Origin: Achatina immaculata
Taxonomy: Eukaryota > Mollusca > Gastropoda > Stylommatophora > Achatinidae
Reading direction: 5' to 3'
Length of the DNA stretch: 64,000 nt
Assembly: GCA_009760885.1 (NCBI GenBank)
Contig: CM019713.1
Span: 2,623,031 to 2,687,030 of the forward strand
Under the pieces are notes generated by a model that had not been told where the DNA came from, made no database searches, and saw nothing but the letters and a program-made list of their open reading frames with translations. Positions within the stretch are counted from its first letter, which is position 1; each line of letters starts with the position of its first letter. This document shows, piece by piece, positions 44,346 to 55,699 of this stretch. Both the position numbers and the translations under genes were made by a program.

Positions 44346-44899
44346 GCCAGAGTAAAAACGCGGGTCTTGATATGGTTAGGGGATATAGTTGTAAAATGGA
44401 ATGGAAAACAGTATTTCCATGTAGTTCCGTATACTTATTATGTTTCAAAGTATAACTAAATGTATGAAAATTTCGTAAATGCAGAGTTTTTTAGGAAAAA
44501 AGAAGTAATGTGATGTTTTTAAACAATGATTGTGCCTAGTTCACCATCGGCTAGGTCTAGATATGCACTATTTACCATCTGAGATGTCTAGATCTGCTTG
44601 TCGATCTCGTATTGTGATTCTGTGTTGCATTCTCGCTAAATTAATGTCTGAAATAACCTCCTAACTACTTCTCCAGTCGTCTAAATATGTCTAGATCTAC
44701 TTGGGATACATTCAAGAGCAGCTGGGTGGTCACAGGCCATGTCCATACCCCTATCTATGTCGTCAAAAATTGAAAAATTTCCATGTTTCTCGTCCTTTTT
44801 CTCGCTCGTATTTAAGGACTCTTTCACCATTTTGAAAAGTGTCACCAGAAATGCGGACGAAATATGTACAATCTAAATGTTACACCAGTTGTTTTATTG

Positions 44900-44985
44900 A
44901 AACAAACCAAGCGTCACAAAATTGACGCCTGGCACGCAACGGGGGTACAGGAAGCGTAAAAAAATTGACGCCTGCCACGGAAAGA
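44900..44985. repeat. short direct repeat AAATTGACGCCTG
   Basis: Two copies of AAAATTGACGCCTG(G/C)CACG lie about 48 bp apart in otherwise unassigned sequence (44346-45635). No gene signal is seen around them. Confidence 0.5.
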
Positions 44986-45639
44986 GGGATTTGTTTGTCA
45001 TAATTACTGATTGTTTATGTGATGTAAAATTACCTTGTGCCCTTTTTTTTTTGTTCTCAAAATTCTTGCCGTTATAGCTGTAACCTGTAACCATACGTCC
45101 AAAGGTAGCAACTATCACATTAGCTATCACAATTTCAATTCTAAAGAGGTGGTTTTTGGTCTGCAGCATTTTGATAGTTTAAGAGTTGAGAGTAGAGACT
45201 ATAGACCACCAGAATGAGGATCACTGTCATCATCACCCAGTGGACCCAGTTATATGAATGAATACTTGACAACCTGTGTTGAGGAAAAAGTGCATCTAAA
45301 CACTGAAAATATGAGTATATGCTTCATGGTTAAGGTGCACTGGATCTCACTTCACACAAAGAAGTTATGTATGGCTGTTGGTGGACTTGTAGAATACAGA
45401 GGTGCCAAGACTGTCAGTACCAATAGATGTACTTTGATGTCTAAAAAGTTGACAGACTTGTCAGAAACTTCTGTTCCCCTGGGACAACTGTGTTAAGAAC
45501 ACATTTATCTTAACATAGTCTTTGTGGGACAGGGAACATAGGTCTGTTTGCTTAAAAACTCTGACCTACTTCTGTATAGCCCAGAAACCTGTAGCAATCA
45601 ACACTAATTGTAATTGTTATTTTTATCAATATTTTTCTC

Positions 45640-45897
45640 AAAAAGATAAGAGAGAGACAGTGTACTTTCATAGGACATGCAATGAGAAGAGGGGGCATTG
45701 AAAATATTATAACAACAGGAAAAATAGAAGGAAGAAGATCAAGAGGAAGACCAAGAGAAATGATACTGGACAGTCTGACGGGATGGTGTGAGAGGAGATC
45801 ACCAACTGAGCTGATGGCCTGCATGAAGGATCGGATACTCTGGAGAAGCATAATAGCCAACGCCAGTCGGCACGGCACATGATGATGATGATGATTT
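45640..45897 (+). mobile_element. LINE-C 3' fragment
   Basis: The + strand gives CTFIGHAMRRGGIENIITTG, GRRSRGRPREMILDSLTGW, ELMACMKDRILWRS and ANASRHGT, followed by a (GAT)n tail. It is nearly identical to the 22284-22745 copy and 5'-truncated. Confidence 0.9.
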
Positions 45898-45904
45898 TTA
45901 TCAA

Positions 45905-46400
45905 ATGTAATGTCAGGTTGGTGGATGGATGAGGACATGGAGATCGCCGGCAGGGATGAGGAAAAACTGGTGTGAAACCAATGAATCCAGGACGTGACAA
46001 GCCTATGGGTCTTTACAACAATGGCTATCAGAATGATGTAAACAAAACAGAGCCAACAGGCTATAGGTGGCGGGGAATGGATATCGTTGAGGCTCTCATC
46101 AGGTTCCTCATCCCAAAGCCAGAGTTTCTTTGTGGAAGTCTCAAAGCCGTTTGCCCAGCCAGCATTGCAAGCTGGATCTCACATGGAGAAGAGGCTTAAG
46201 TACAGTCACCAGTGGCTGGAAAACAAGAGTTTTGGCCAGGCCAACCTATGCCACTGTCTTCATGGCAGTCCGAGCAAGGCCACAGTCTGCCCTAGCATGG
46301 AAAGGTGCTGAAGTCAGAGGTACCCAGCCAAAAGGCACATCGCAAAAATCAGGGTATCATGCATCATGGCCAATGTGCGTACGAAGAAGAAGATGATACA
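45905..46400 (+). mobile_element. GAA-tailed element, possible LINE-E relative
   Basis: A G/C-richer stretch ends in CCAATGTGCGTACGAAGAAGAAGATGATAC, matching the LINE-E terminus (CAGTGCGAACGAAGAAG). Overlapping + frames of 74-88 codons show no recognisable domain. It begins near the (GAT)n tail of LINE-C. The exact 5' limit is unknown. Confidence 0.45.
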
Positions 46401-46509
46401 TAAATTTCATGTTTTCATTACAAGTTGACTTTACACTTCCTCTCACCCTGGGACTTGCTAGGACTCCATCCCATGCTCCCAGTTCTGTCTTTGCTGCCTA
46501 TGCCAGGAT

Positions 46510-47890
46510 GACTCTGACTTTATGGACCAGTCCAACAACTTATTAGAATTTTTTCATCATCGCTGCTGTCCAGAAAAAATCCTTCAGAAGGCATTCAACC
46601 ATATCCAGACGGTGAGCTGCAAAGAGGTGTTCAGAAAAAAACAAACTGTGAGTTCATCTGATAGGGTCAAATTAGTGCTTCCTTTTCACTCACATGACCA
46701 GATGGTTAGAAAGTTCTCTGTTGCCATCTGCCACTGCTACAGCTCAACCCTGACGCTCACAATGTTTTCTGTGATCCAACCCTTGTTACATCCTTCCCGT
46801 GCCAAAATGTCACATAAGGCTCGCATAGTAGTTTGCCAGGTTTTCCTGTTTTCTGCGAGCTTTTCAACCTCATCAAGGGATGTTATGCCTACTAAACTAG
46901 CCTCTCTTAATAGTGTCCTCTTTAGAGTTTCACATGGTAAACCTCTTTTTCTTCAGCCTGTTGTGTTCCACTTGATAGCTTGTTTTGGGATTCTCTGATT
47001 GTTTCTTCTCATTACATGACCGACATATGTCCATCTCCTTTTTCTGATCATCCAGGAGACAGGTTGTTGCGTGCTTATCTGCCTTATCTCTGCATTGTTC
47101 TTGAATTCATTGCACTTTATACCAAGTATTTTCCTTAGGCATTTGTTTTCAAAAGAGTCTAATTTATTGTCCATTTCTTTAGTTGTTTTCCAGCATTCGC
47201 ATACATAAATGACGGTGGATATCTTGGTTTTTGTCATTATAACTTTTGGATGTCATATGTTCTCAATGTTCTTGAAGGTCAATACTGCTTTTGCACTTTC
47301 TAACTTCCTTTCTGGTGTCACCATTCTGATCTATGTAGCTGCTGAGGTATGCAGTGTACTTCAACAGCTGTTCCTTCTATGTATATTTTTCCTTCTTGAT
47401 GAATGTGAAGATGAATGAATTTACCAATACTACCCTACAAATGGGAAGCAAATCTAAATCTAAATGACGTCCCTGTCCACTGCTACCTGAAACGGAATCC
47501 TACATTTGTTGGTACTAGAAAATTCAGCTGCCCCTGATGTGTCACCTGCCCTGTAGTTTGGGAACAAAAATGATTACCTTTCCCAAAACTATCCTCATTC
47601 TCCATAAGGGATTCACGTGTCGGTCCTGCAATGTGAAATAGGCTATTGTGTGTAAAAGCTGTAGGATAACTTATGTTGATGAAACTGGTTTCAGATTAGG
47701 TATTTGCATGCAAGAACATCTGTATGATATCACCCAACATGCTTCTGAGCCAGTCCCTAATCATTTTAATGGCCCCAACTACAGAGGCAAATCTGATTTT
47801 CTGGTAACACCCATTAAACAATGTTACTCAATGGCACTTGAGAACAACTACATTTAGGAATATGAGATGCTGGGACTACATGGTTTGAAC
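46510..47890 (+). mobile_element. PLE-2 (Penelope-like) remnant, split by LINE-A
   Basis: The first part (about 46520-46789) reads LLEFFHHRCCPEKILQ and SSDRVKLVLPFHSHDQMVRK, matching PLE-1 (LLDFFRQRGYPDHVL, SLDRVKLVLTYHPHSLAVK). After LINE-A, 47411-47890 gives GTRKFSCP-CVTCP, then CKSCRITYVDETGFRLG (GIY-YIG core) and NHFNGPNYRGKSDFLVTPIK. GIY-YIG after RT is the hallmark of Penelope-like elements. The catalytic RT motifs lie outside this copy and frames are broken. Confidence 0.82.
46790..47410 (-). mobile_element. LINE-A 3' part inserted in PLE-2
   Basis: On minus this runs from the thumb (about 47400) to the terminal GGCACGGGAAGGATGTAA at 46790. Frame 46953-47237 gives CECWKTTKEMDNKLDSFENK, RRWTYVGHVMRRNNQRIPKQ and AIKWNTTG. 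It interrupts PLE-2 between its RT-end and GIY-YIG parts. I could not identify a target-site duplication. Confidence 0.88.
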
Positions 47891-48354
47891 TAAAAATTCA
47901 GCTACAGTTAACATTCCCTTTCTCCACAATCATATTCCCTCTGTACTTAGTTATACTCCTTCCTCATCTGCAACACATATTTCAGAACCTCCTCACTGCA
48001 TTAGATTACAAACCCTTTACCCAAACCATTCACCTATTCCACCACCCTTCTTTTGGCTAGACTACCACTGTTCACTCTCTTCCTTTTCTGTGGTTCCCAG
48101 CCCATCGTTACTACCTCTACCTATCACAGATAGCAAGTTTCCATTTAAACATTCTCAACACTCTACCATGTGCACTCCTGGGTACAGCTCCTTATAAGTT
48201 GCAGCTAAGTGCTCTATTTATTGTAATTTTTTAATTTCTGTTTTTTAAAAAATAATATTCATGTGAATTTATATTTTATCTTCTTTCCCTATTTCTTTGT
48301 CATGTACGTTTTTGTATGATTAAGGTGCAAACTGAAACATCACCACTGTGTCAA

Positions 48355-50750
48355 TCTATCTATCTATCTATGCCACTGACCCCTCGTGGAGCATAGGCCG
48401 CCAACAAGAGCTCGCCAGGCAGTTCGGTCCTGGGCCACTCTTTCCAACTGTCTCCATGTCTGGTTCATTATTTTGATGTCCGTGTCCAGACTTCGGCGCC
48501 AGGAGTTCCTTGGTCTCCCTCTCCTCCTTTTACCCTGTGGGTTCCATGTTAGGGCTTGCCTTGTAGTGCTGGATGTAGATTTCCGTAGAGTGTGTCCAAT
48601 CCATTCCCATCTTCTTCTTAGGATGTCGTCTTCCACTGGTTGCTGGCCTGTTCGCTGCTGCAGTTCTTGGTTACTTATGGTATCTGGCCATCGTATTTGA
48701 AGAATCCTTCTAAGGCATGTGTTAATAAATGTCTGGATTCGTTTCATGATCGTAACAGTAGTTCTCCAAGTTTCTGAACCGTATAGCAGAATGGGCTTTA
48801 TCATGGTGTTAAATACTCTGATCTTCAATTTAATTGACAAGGCTGAAGTTCCCCATATTTTCTTCATCTGATGGAATTTTACTCTTGCCTTGCCCATTCT
48901 TGCTTTTACATCAGCTTCTGTTCCTCCCTGCTTGTCTATCACACTTCCCAGATAAGTAAACTTTTCCACCTCTTCCAGTTCCTCTCCTTCCAATATAATG
49001 GGCATTTCGTTGACCTCATTTACTCTAAGAACTTTACTCTTACCCTTGTGGATGGTAAGGCCTAGTCTTGAGGAATTTTCTGTCACTAATATGGTTTTCT
49101 CTTGCATCTGTTGCTTAGTCTGGGAGAGAAGTGCCAGGTCGTCAGCAAAGTCTAGATTGTTAAGTTGAGTCCAGAGCGTCCACTGAATACCATTTCTCCT
49201 ATTTTCTGTTGATTTTCTCATAATCCAGTCTATGGCCAGGATAAATAGAAATGGTGACAGCAGGCATCCCTGTCTCACTCCGGTGTTAACTTGAAAGGCA
49301 TCTGTTAGTTGTTGTCCATGGATTACCCTACATGTCATCCCTTCATAGGAGTTTTTAATGATGGTGGTAATCTTCTCCGGTACTCCGTAGTGTCTCAACA
49401 GCTTCCATAGGGTCTGTCTGTTGACGCTGTCGAAAGCCTTCTCATATTCAATAAAATTGACATAGAGGGGTGAGTTCCACTCCAGTGATTGTTCTACGAT
49501 GATACGTAATGTTGCTATTTGGTCTGTACAGGATCTGTTCTTCCGGAATCCTGCTTGTTGGTCCCTGAGTTTTGGATCTACCGCGTCCTTTATCCTATTT
49601 AGAAGAATTCGGTTGAGTACCTTTCCTGGTATTGATAGCAGTGTTATACCTCTGTAGTTGGAGCAGGAGCTCAAGTCCCCTTTCTTAGGTATCTTGACAA
49701 GGTAGCCCTCTTTCCACTCTGTAGGCACTTGCTCCTCTTCTCAGATCTTCCTGAAGAGGGGGTGAAGAATGTCTACGCTTGTCTCAATATCTGTTTTCAG
49801 TGCTTCTGCCGGGATGTTATCAGGTCCTGCTGCCTTGCCCTGCTTCAGCTGTTTTATGGCTTTACGAATCTCTTCCCTTGTTGGTATACCACAATCTATT
49901 CGTAGATCTCTATCGGCTGGTTCAATATTCGGTGGGTTATGAGGGGCTGGTCTGTTTAACAATTCTTCAAAGTGCTGCATCCATCTGTCTCTCTGTCCCC
50001 AGTCATTGGGTATTGTTTTTCCGTTCTTGTCTTTCACTGGCCTCATCGGCACACTATAATTTCCAGTCATCTTCTTAATTGTGGAGTATAGATCCTGTAT
50101 ATTTCCCTGCCGTGCAGCTCCTTCTGCCTCTGTTGCCAGTGTTTCTATGTAGTTCCTTTTGTCTGTCCTGATGCTCCTCTTTGTTTTCCTACATGCTTCC
50201 CTATACTGTTCTTGTACAATAATTTTACTGGCTCTTGTGGGGCTGTTGTTGAGTGCTGCTTTTTTCTTCTTCCTCTCCTCTATTCTCATTATGGATTCTG
50301 CAGAGATCCACTCCTTGTGGCACAGCTTCCTGGGGCCAAGCACTTCTTGACATGATGAGGTAAATGCTTCTTTCACTCCTTGCCATCTCTTATCAATTGA
50401 CTCTTCTTCTGGCAGATCTTGTAGAATCTGAAACTTATTGGCGAGTGCGATCTTTAATTCTTCCTGCTTAGTTCTATCTTTTAGAACTGTGGTGTTGTAT
50501 CTCTGGCGTTGTCTACTGTTGCCTCCTATCCCAGTCCTCTTTAGTTTTAACTTCAATCTGGCCACAATTAGATGGTGATCTGATGCAACATCAGCTCCTG
50601 TTTTGCCCCTAACATCCTGAAGAGATCTTCTGTATTTCTTCCCAATGCATATATGGTCGATCTGATTCTCTGTTACCTGATCCGGAGAAACCCATGTAAC
50701 CTTGTGTATCCTTTTATGATGGAAGAGAGATTGCTCGGTATTGTGCAGAG
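48355..50750 (-). mobile_element. LINE-B, nearly intact ORF2
   Basis: Two minus frames, 49744-50748 (part of a longer open stretch) and 48364-49740, are in the same phase and separated only by TGA at 49741-49743, where TGG would give [14 protein letters not shown]. Order: end of APE endonuclease (WVSPDQVTENQIDH, ASDHHLIVARLKLKLK), linker, RT fingers ([33 protein letters not shown]), motif A ([10 protein letters not shown]), motif B ([13 protein letters not shown]), motif C ([11 protein letters not shown]), thumb ([13 protein letters not shown]) and C-terminal GSETWRTT and GRPRNSWRR. The 3' tail is (GATA)n. The family is related to LINE-A but distinct. Confidence 0.93.
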
Positions 50751-50935
50751 TCGTCCAGAGCGGAATATGGTTATCGCCATGGGTGATTTCAATGCAAAGA
50801 TCGGAAGTGACAACGGGATATAAAGATATCATGGGGCAGCAAGGATTGGGTGTAATGAATGATAACGGAGAGAGATTTGCTGACTTTGGTGCCACAAGCA
50901 ATTTGGTCATTGGAAGGAGTTTCTTCCACCACTGT
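50745..50935 (+). mobile_element. LINE-B 5' part in inverted orientation
   Basis: The + strand encodes NMVIAMGDFNAKIGSDNG, then after a one-base frameshift DIMGQQGLGVMNDNGERFAD and GATSNLVIGRSFFHH. This is the APE endonuclease stretch that should directly precede the minus-strand LINE-B (which begins at about SLFHHKRIHKVTW). Both halves share the FHH part. It is thus a 5' inversion of the same insertion. Confidence 0.85.
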
Positions 50936-51705
50936 GTGGTTGTTAATTAATAAAGTTGTTCCTACTTTATTCTTAAACAGTTTTAACTTCAAGAATTCAA
51001 TGTTCTTTTCAATGCCAGAAAAAACAAAGACATGATATTCATGCACAATCAAAAGAGCAACTTCATCTGTGGGTCTTTTCTTTGACTTTTTCAATTCCCA
51101 GGTTTATAAGTTTTCACTCTTTTCCCCCTGGTGTCAGACAGTGGAATGAGCAGATCTTTTTTTTTCAGCTGATGGATATCTCCCTACAGCATATTGCTGA
51201 TGGTGCAAAGTTTTTAAATGAGCAACAATGATGCTTTCACATGGTGCTGCATGGTTAGCATTTGAAAATTAGACAAAAGCATAGCAGACATGGCAGAAAT
51301 AAATATGACAGAATTACCTTGGACTTGAATTATGGACTGCTATGTTTCAAATATTCACCATACAACACCATGTTGCTGATAGAGGAGTTTGGAGCTAGCA
51401 GGTTCTTCTCAGAAAGTTTTGAGAATGTACCACAGTCCAGCAGCTGGTGTTTCACTGTTTCTGTTTTTATGTTGCCATGCATGCAGCATAGTCATCATTG
51501 GTTACTCTGTGCAAGTGCTAACTGAAGGTGGTGTTTTCTGCACACAACCTGAAGATAGTATACTGGTCTCTATGACAAAAGCTAATGGTGTGCTCTCTGG
51601 GGTTGGACTTTGGTAGATGTACATATATCTTCCCATTGGGTTTCATTTGTGTGTAGAAGCCAGACATAGTTTTATTAAATGTTATCTATCTTAACAACAT
51701 AAATA

Positions 51706-52682
51706 TGAGAGGTGATTGATAAGTTCTCGATATAAGGTACAACGGAGTATTTGTGGACAACTTTTTTTGGGGTTATTTCTCAACATAGTCCCCTTGCAAG
51801 TTTATGCACTTAGTCCAGCGATCCTGGAGCACACGGATCCATTCTTTGTAAAAGTCAGCATTTTGTACCAGTAGAAAGTGGTCTACAGCATGAATGACAT
51901 CATCATCTGAAGCAAATTTGCGACCACTGAGCTCCTTTTTGAATTTGGTAAACAGGTAATAGTCCGAAGGGGCCAAATCTGGGGAATGAGGAGGATGTTC
52001 AAGAAGCCGGAAGCCACATTCATGAATGACAGCCATTGCCACCGCCGACTTGTGAACTGGAGCATTGTCTTGCTGAAAGATGACTCCTCTCGTCAATTTC
52101 CCTCAACGCTTTTCCTTCAGTTTGACTCACACTTGCTTCACAAGATTAGTGTAATAGGCCCCGGTGACTGCTCTGCCCTTTGATAGATAGTCTACCAATA
52201 GCACACCTTCTGAATTCCAAAAAATGGAAACCATCACTTTGCCTGCAGACAGAACCACCCTTGCTTTCTTTGGAGGCGGGGATTCTGCCGGTGGTTTCAT
52301 CGGTAGTTACTGTTTATGGTCTTCTTGGATGGGGATCATCTTCCAGACTCTCTTCCATGTCTGAATTGAGTTGCCCATTTCTTCACTGTGCTGTAAGAAG
52401 GGGCACTCTCCCCTAGAGTCTCTGCTATATCCTCATGGATCTCCTTTGATGATAAGCCCTTAATGCATAGGTAGCGAATGACTGCTCGATGAGAAATTTT
52501 ATCTATTTTCTCAATTTCTGCCACCCCTTACCACTTCAGTAGCCTGTAAAAAAAATTGGTTGCAGTTAACTTCTTGAAACTTGGTGTTTAATCTTACATT
52601 AACCTGATCTACAAATGCACCTAATATCGACTGCATTTCAAGTATTTGTACCTTATGCTGAGAACTTATTAATCATCCCTCA
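51706..52682 (-). mobile_element. mariner-1, degenerate
   Basis: Terminal repeats are TGAGAGGTGATTGATAAGTTCTC at left and, as reverse complement, TGAGGGATGATTAATAAGTTCTC at right, flanked by TA (51704-51705 and 52683-52684). Minus frame 52336-52524 encodes the N-terminal HTH (FRHGRESGR end). Broken frames at 52140-52330 give TTDETTGRIP and KVMVSIFWNSEGVLLVDYL. Minus frame 51773-52096 has FQQDNAPVHKS and SPDLAPSDYYLF, with 34 residues between the last two catalytic Asp (D34D). A deletion follows the first Asp (DET without the usual TrpVal block). Confidence 0.92.
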
Positions 52683-53164
52683 TATCTAATTCTGCAGGTT
52701 AAAAAATTGAATAAAATTATTATAATAATGCATTAATTCATAAAAATTGTAGAACTTATGCTATAAAAATGGGATCACCATTTCTTGCAGTCATAAGCTT
52801 CTTTACTTGTTTTAGGACAAAAAAACAAAACAAAACAAACTACAATGTTAACATTTTATCTGGACACATTTAACATAATCAGCAGAGGTAAAGGAATCAA
52901 TATATCTAAGCATGTGATGAATTTTACTCCTATTACTTCTTTTTAGCACACAGAACCATTATATTTTTTATTGCCATAAAACTTTACAATAATGCAAAGT
53001 CAGCAGTAAAATTCTTGATGCTTTGTATTGTTTTCACTTCTTCTATGTTCAGAAACATTGTCACCTGTTGCATTTATGCTATGATATCTATGCCTTTCAG
53101 CCACACATGTCTTCAGCATGACTTATATGACCAGGTCTGCCCATTGACTGAAATCAAATTTCAT

Positions 53165-53167
53165 ATG

Positions 53168-53222
<55 letters not shown>
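53165..53222. repeat. (TA)n microsatellite
   Basis: A TA run with one TG break, directly followed by a LINE-G fragment. Confidence 0.95.
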
Positions 53223-53224
<2 letters not shown>

Positions 53225-53630
53225 TTCAGTCCTTGCAGAACTTTGCCTCCCTAACAGCACTCCTGTAGGCCTCTCAGTTGTGAGCAAGATGGCCTGCTGC
53301 TGATGCATCCATTTGCAGATCAACAATGATGTCATGCAGCCATCTTTACCTTGGTCTTCCTCTCTTTTTCCCATTATGTACCCTTCCAAGACGGTTTTCA
53401 CTAGATTATCAGACGTTTAATGTGTCCAAAATATTTAAGTTTTCTCTATTTAATCCTCTTTACTAGCCAGCCTTCTTCAATATTAAGTTCTTGTAGTATT
53501 TGTTCTTTTTTGTGTCCATGATATTTGAAGAACTCTTCTGTAGCATTTACACTCAATGGCATTTATGTGTTTCTCAGCTGTTTTGATAAGTGTCCAGGTC
53601 TCGCAGGCATACATTTACATATATATATAA
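53223..53630 (-). mobile_element. LINE-G 3' part
   Basis: On + this starts CATTCAGTCCTTGCAGAACTTTGCCTCC and extends through the basic RGRP-type region (TGGTCTTCCTCTCTTTTTCCC on +) and upstream RT-tail sequence to about 53630 (KCYRRVLQIS-like residues in broken frames). It is truncated just before LINE-A. The inverted partner is at 55385-55612. Confidence 0.82.
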
Positions 53631-53635
53631 AGCCG

Positions 53636-55107
53636 CAAGTGAAGATGAAATAACAGCCGAAATGCTAAAAGCTATCAATAGTGACAACATGAGACAACTA
53701 CAGAGAATGTTTAACAAGATTTGGAAAGAAGAAAAGGTCACTTCTAATTGGAAGAAAGGAATCATTGTTAAAATACAAAAAAAGGGCAACCTTAGTGACT
53801 GTAACAACTGGAGAGGAGTAACTTTAATATCAGTTGTGTCAAAAGTATTTTGCAAGGTCATTTTGAATAGACTCAAAGATATAGTGGATACTGCAATGAG
53901 AGAAGAACAAGCAGGATTTCGAAAAGGGAGAAGCTGTCTCGACCAGATCTTTACTCTCAGAATAATACTTGAAGAACATATTGAAAAGCAGAAACCATTA
54001 ATACTGAACTTCATAGATTTTAAAAAGGCATTTGATAGCATACACAGAGATTCATTATGGAGAATTTTATGTCTATATGGAATACCATCTAAAATTGTCA
54101 ACGCCATTAAGGACTTATACAATGGATATGTTTGTGCAGTCAAGACAGAAGAAGGGATGAGTGAATGGTTCCAGATTGAAACAGGTGTGAAACAAGGATG
54201 TATACTGTCTCCTTTACTTTTTGGGATTACAATAGACATCATAATGAAAAAATGCTGCACAGGTAACACAGGTATTGACTGGGTACATGGGACCCAACTA
54301 GAAGATCTTGATTTTACTGATGACATAACTCTTATCAGTAATAATGTGAATTTCATGCAAGAAAAAACAGACAGCCTGTCTTCACTGGTTAGCAAAATAT
54401 GACTTGAAATTAACAAGGACAAAACAAAAATAATGAAAATTCCTCTCAATCAAAATGGAAAAATACACATAGAAGGGACAGATATTGAAGAAGTCAATCA
54501 ATTTGCATACCTTGGCAGCTACATAGACCAGGATGGTGACACTAGAAAGGAAGTTAGGATCAGAATTGCAAAAGCAGCATCAATCTTCAAGAATCTTGAG
54601 AACATATGGAATTCAAAAGTTATAAGCACAAAAACCAAGTTAAGACTATTCAATTCAAATGTAATATCCACCCTCATTTATGCATGTGAAAGCTGGAAAA
54701 TAACTAAAGAAATAGAAAAGAAATTAGACTCTTTTGAAAACAAATGCCTAAGGAAAATACTCGGCATCAAGTGGAATGAATTCAAGAACAATGCAGAGAT
54801 AAGACAGATGACTGAACAACAACCGGTCTCATGGGTGATCAGGAAAAGGAGATGGACATATGTTGGTCACTTGATGAGAAGAAATGATCAGAGAATCCCA
54901 AAACAAGCTATCAAGTGGAACACAACAGGCTGAAGAAAAAGAGGCAGACCGCGTGAAACTCTGAAGAGGACATTATTAAGAGAGGCCAAATTAACAGGCA
55001 TAAAATCCTTTGATGAGGTTGAAAGACTCGCTGAAGACAGGAAAAATTGGTGAACTACTTTGCGAGCCCTATGTGACGTTTAACGGCACGGGAAGGATAT
55101 AAGATAT
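53636..55107 (+). mobile_element. LINE-A, RT to 3' end, well preserved
   Basis: The + frame 53590-54402 carries RT from AASEDEITAEMLKAI and fingers (NNWRGVTLISVVSKVFC) through motif A (FIDFKKAFDSIHRD) and motif B (GVKQGCILSPLLFG) to motif C. Motif C reads LDFTDDITLIS, a Thr in place of the usual Ala of FADD. After TGA at 54400-54402 the frame continues at 54433-54933 (thumb, CESWKITKE, VIRKRRWTYVGHLMRR), then TGA 54931-54933, and the RPRETLKRTLLREAKLTG tail to the terminal GGCACGGGAAGGATATAAG. It is 5'-truncated and flanked by TA runs on both sides. Confidence 0.93.
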
Positions 55108-55109
55108 CT

Positions 55110-55156
<47 letters not shown>
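55108..55156. repeat. (TA)n microsatellite at LINE-A 3' end
   Basis: The LINE-A terminus GATATAAGATATCTATACATA passes straight into TA repeats. Confidence 0.95.
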
Positions 55157-55159
<3 letters not shown>

Positions 55160-55375
55160 AGAATGACTGACAACTCACTACCAAAAATAGCACAAGATGG
55201 ACACCACAGGGGAACAGAAATAAATGGTAAACCAAAAGAGACATGGATAAGAACAACAGAGAGGACTTTGAGCAATAGAGGGCTCACCCGGGCAAGAGCA
55301 GAGAAAAGGCAAAGGACAGGCATTTGTGGAAAACCCTTGCGGAGGCCCCATGTGCCCTGGGCACCTAAGGTACTG
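55157..55375 (+). mobile_element. LINE-H 3' end
   Basis: The open + frame 55163-55405 reads MTDNSLPKIAQDGHHRGTEI, then KPKETWIRTTERTLSNRGLT and ARAEKRQRTGICGKPLRR. It is the same tail as at 17740-18185 and 37940-38060. Confidence 0.82.
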
Positions 55376-55384
55376 ACATATATC

Positions 55385-55612
55385 AGTTTTGCACCAACGT
55401 CATGATAATTTAGAGAGGACCATATTGGAAGGATACATAATGGGAAAAAGAAAAAGAGGAAGACCAAAACGAAGACGGCTGCAAGACATCGTTGTTGATC
55501 TGCAAATGGATGCATCAGCAGCAAGCCATCTTGCTCACAACCGAGAGACCTACAGGAGCGCTATTAGGGAGGCAAAGTTTCGCAAGGTACATGCAAATGA
55601 ATAAATGAATGC
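55385..55612 (+). mobile_element. LINE-G 3' end, best copy
   Basis: The + frame 55389-55604 reads LERTILEGYIMGKRKRGRPK, LQDIVVDLQMDASAASHLAH and NRETYRSAIREAKFRKVHANE, then an ATGAATAAATGAATG tail. The basic GKRKRGRP and the terminal AxRxxYRxxIxxAKxR pattern are typical of APE-type LINE C-termini. It lies 3' to LINE-H in the same orientation. Confidence 0.85.
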
Positions 55613-55699
55613 TTAGAAGCTATTTCGAAATTGAAAAAAATGTTTGTTTTGTAAGAATTACAGGTATTATATTTTCTAATTAGAGATAACAACTTGCCT

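Noticed and set aside
53574..54449. 291-codon minus-strand frame
   Set aside because: It is the antisense shadow of the LINE-A RT on the plus strand (53636-55107).
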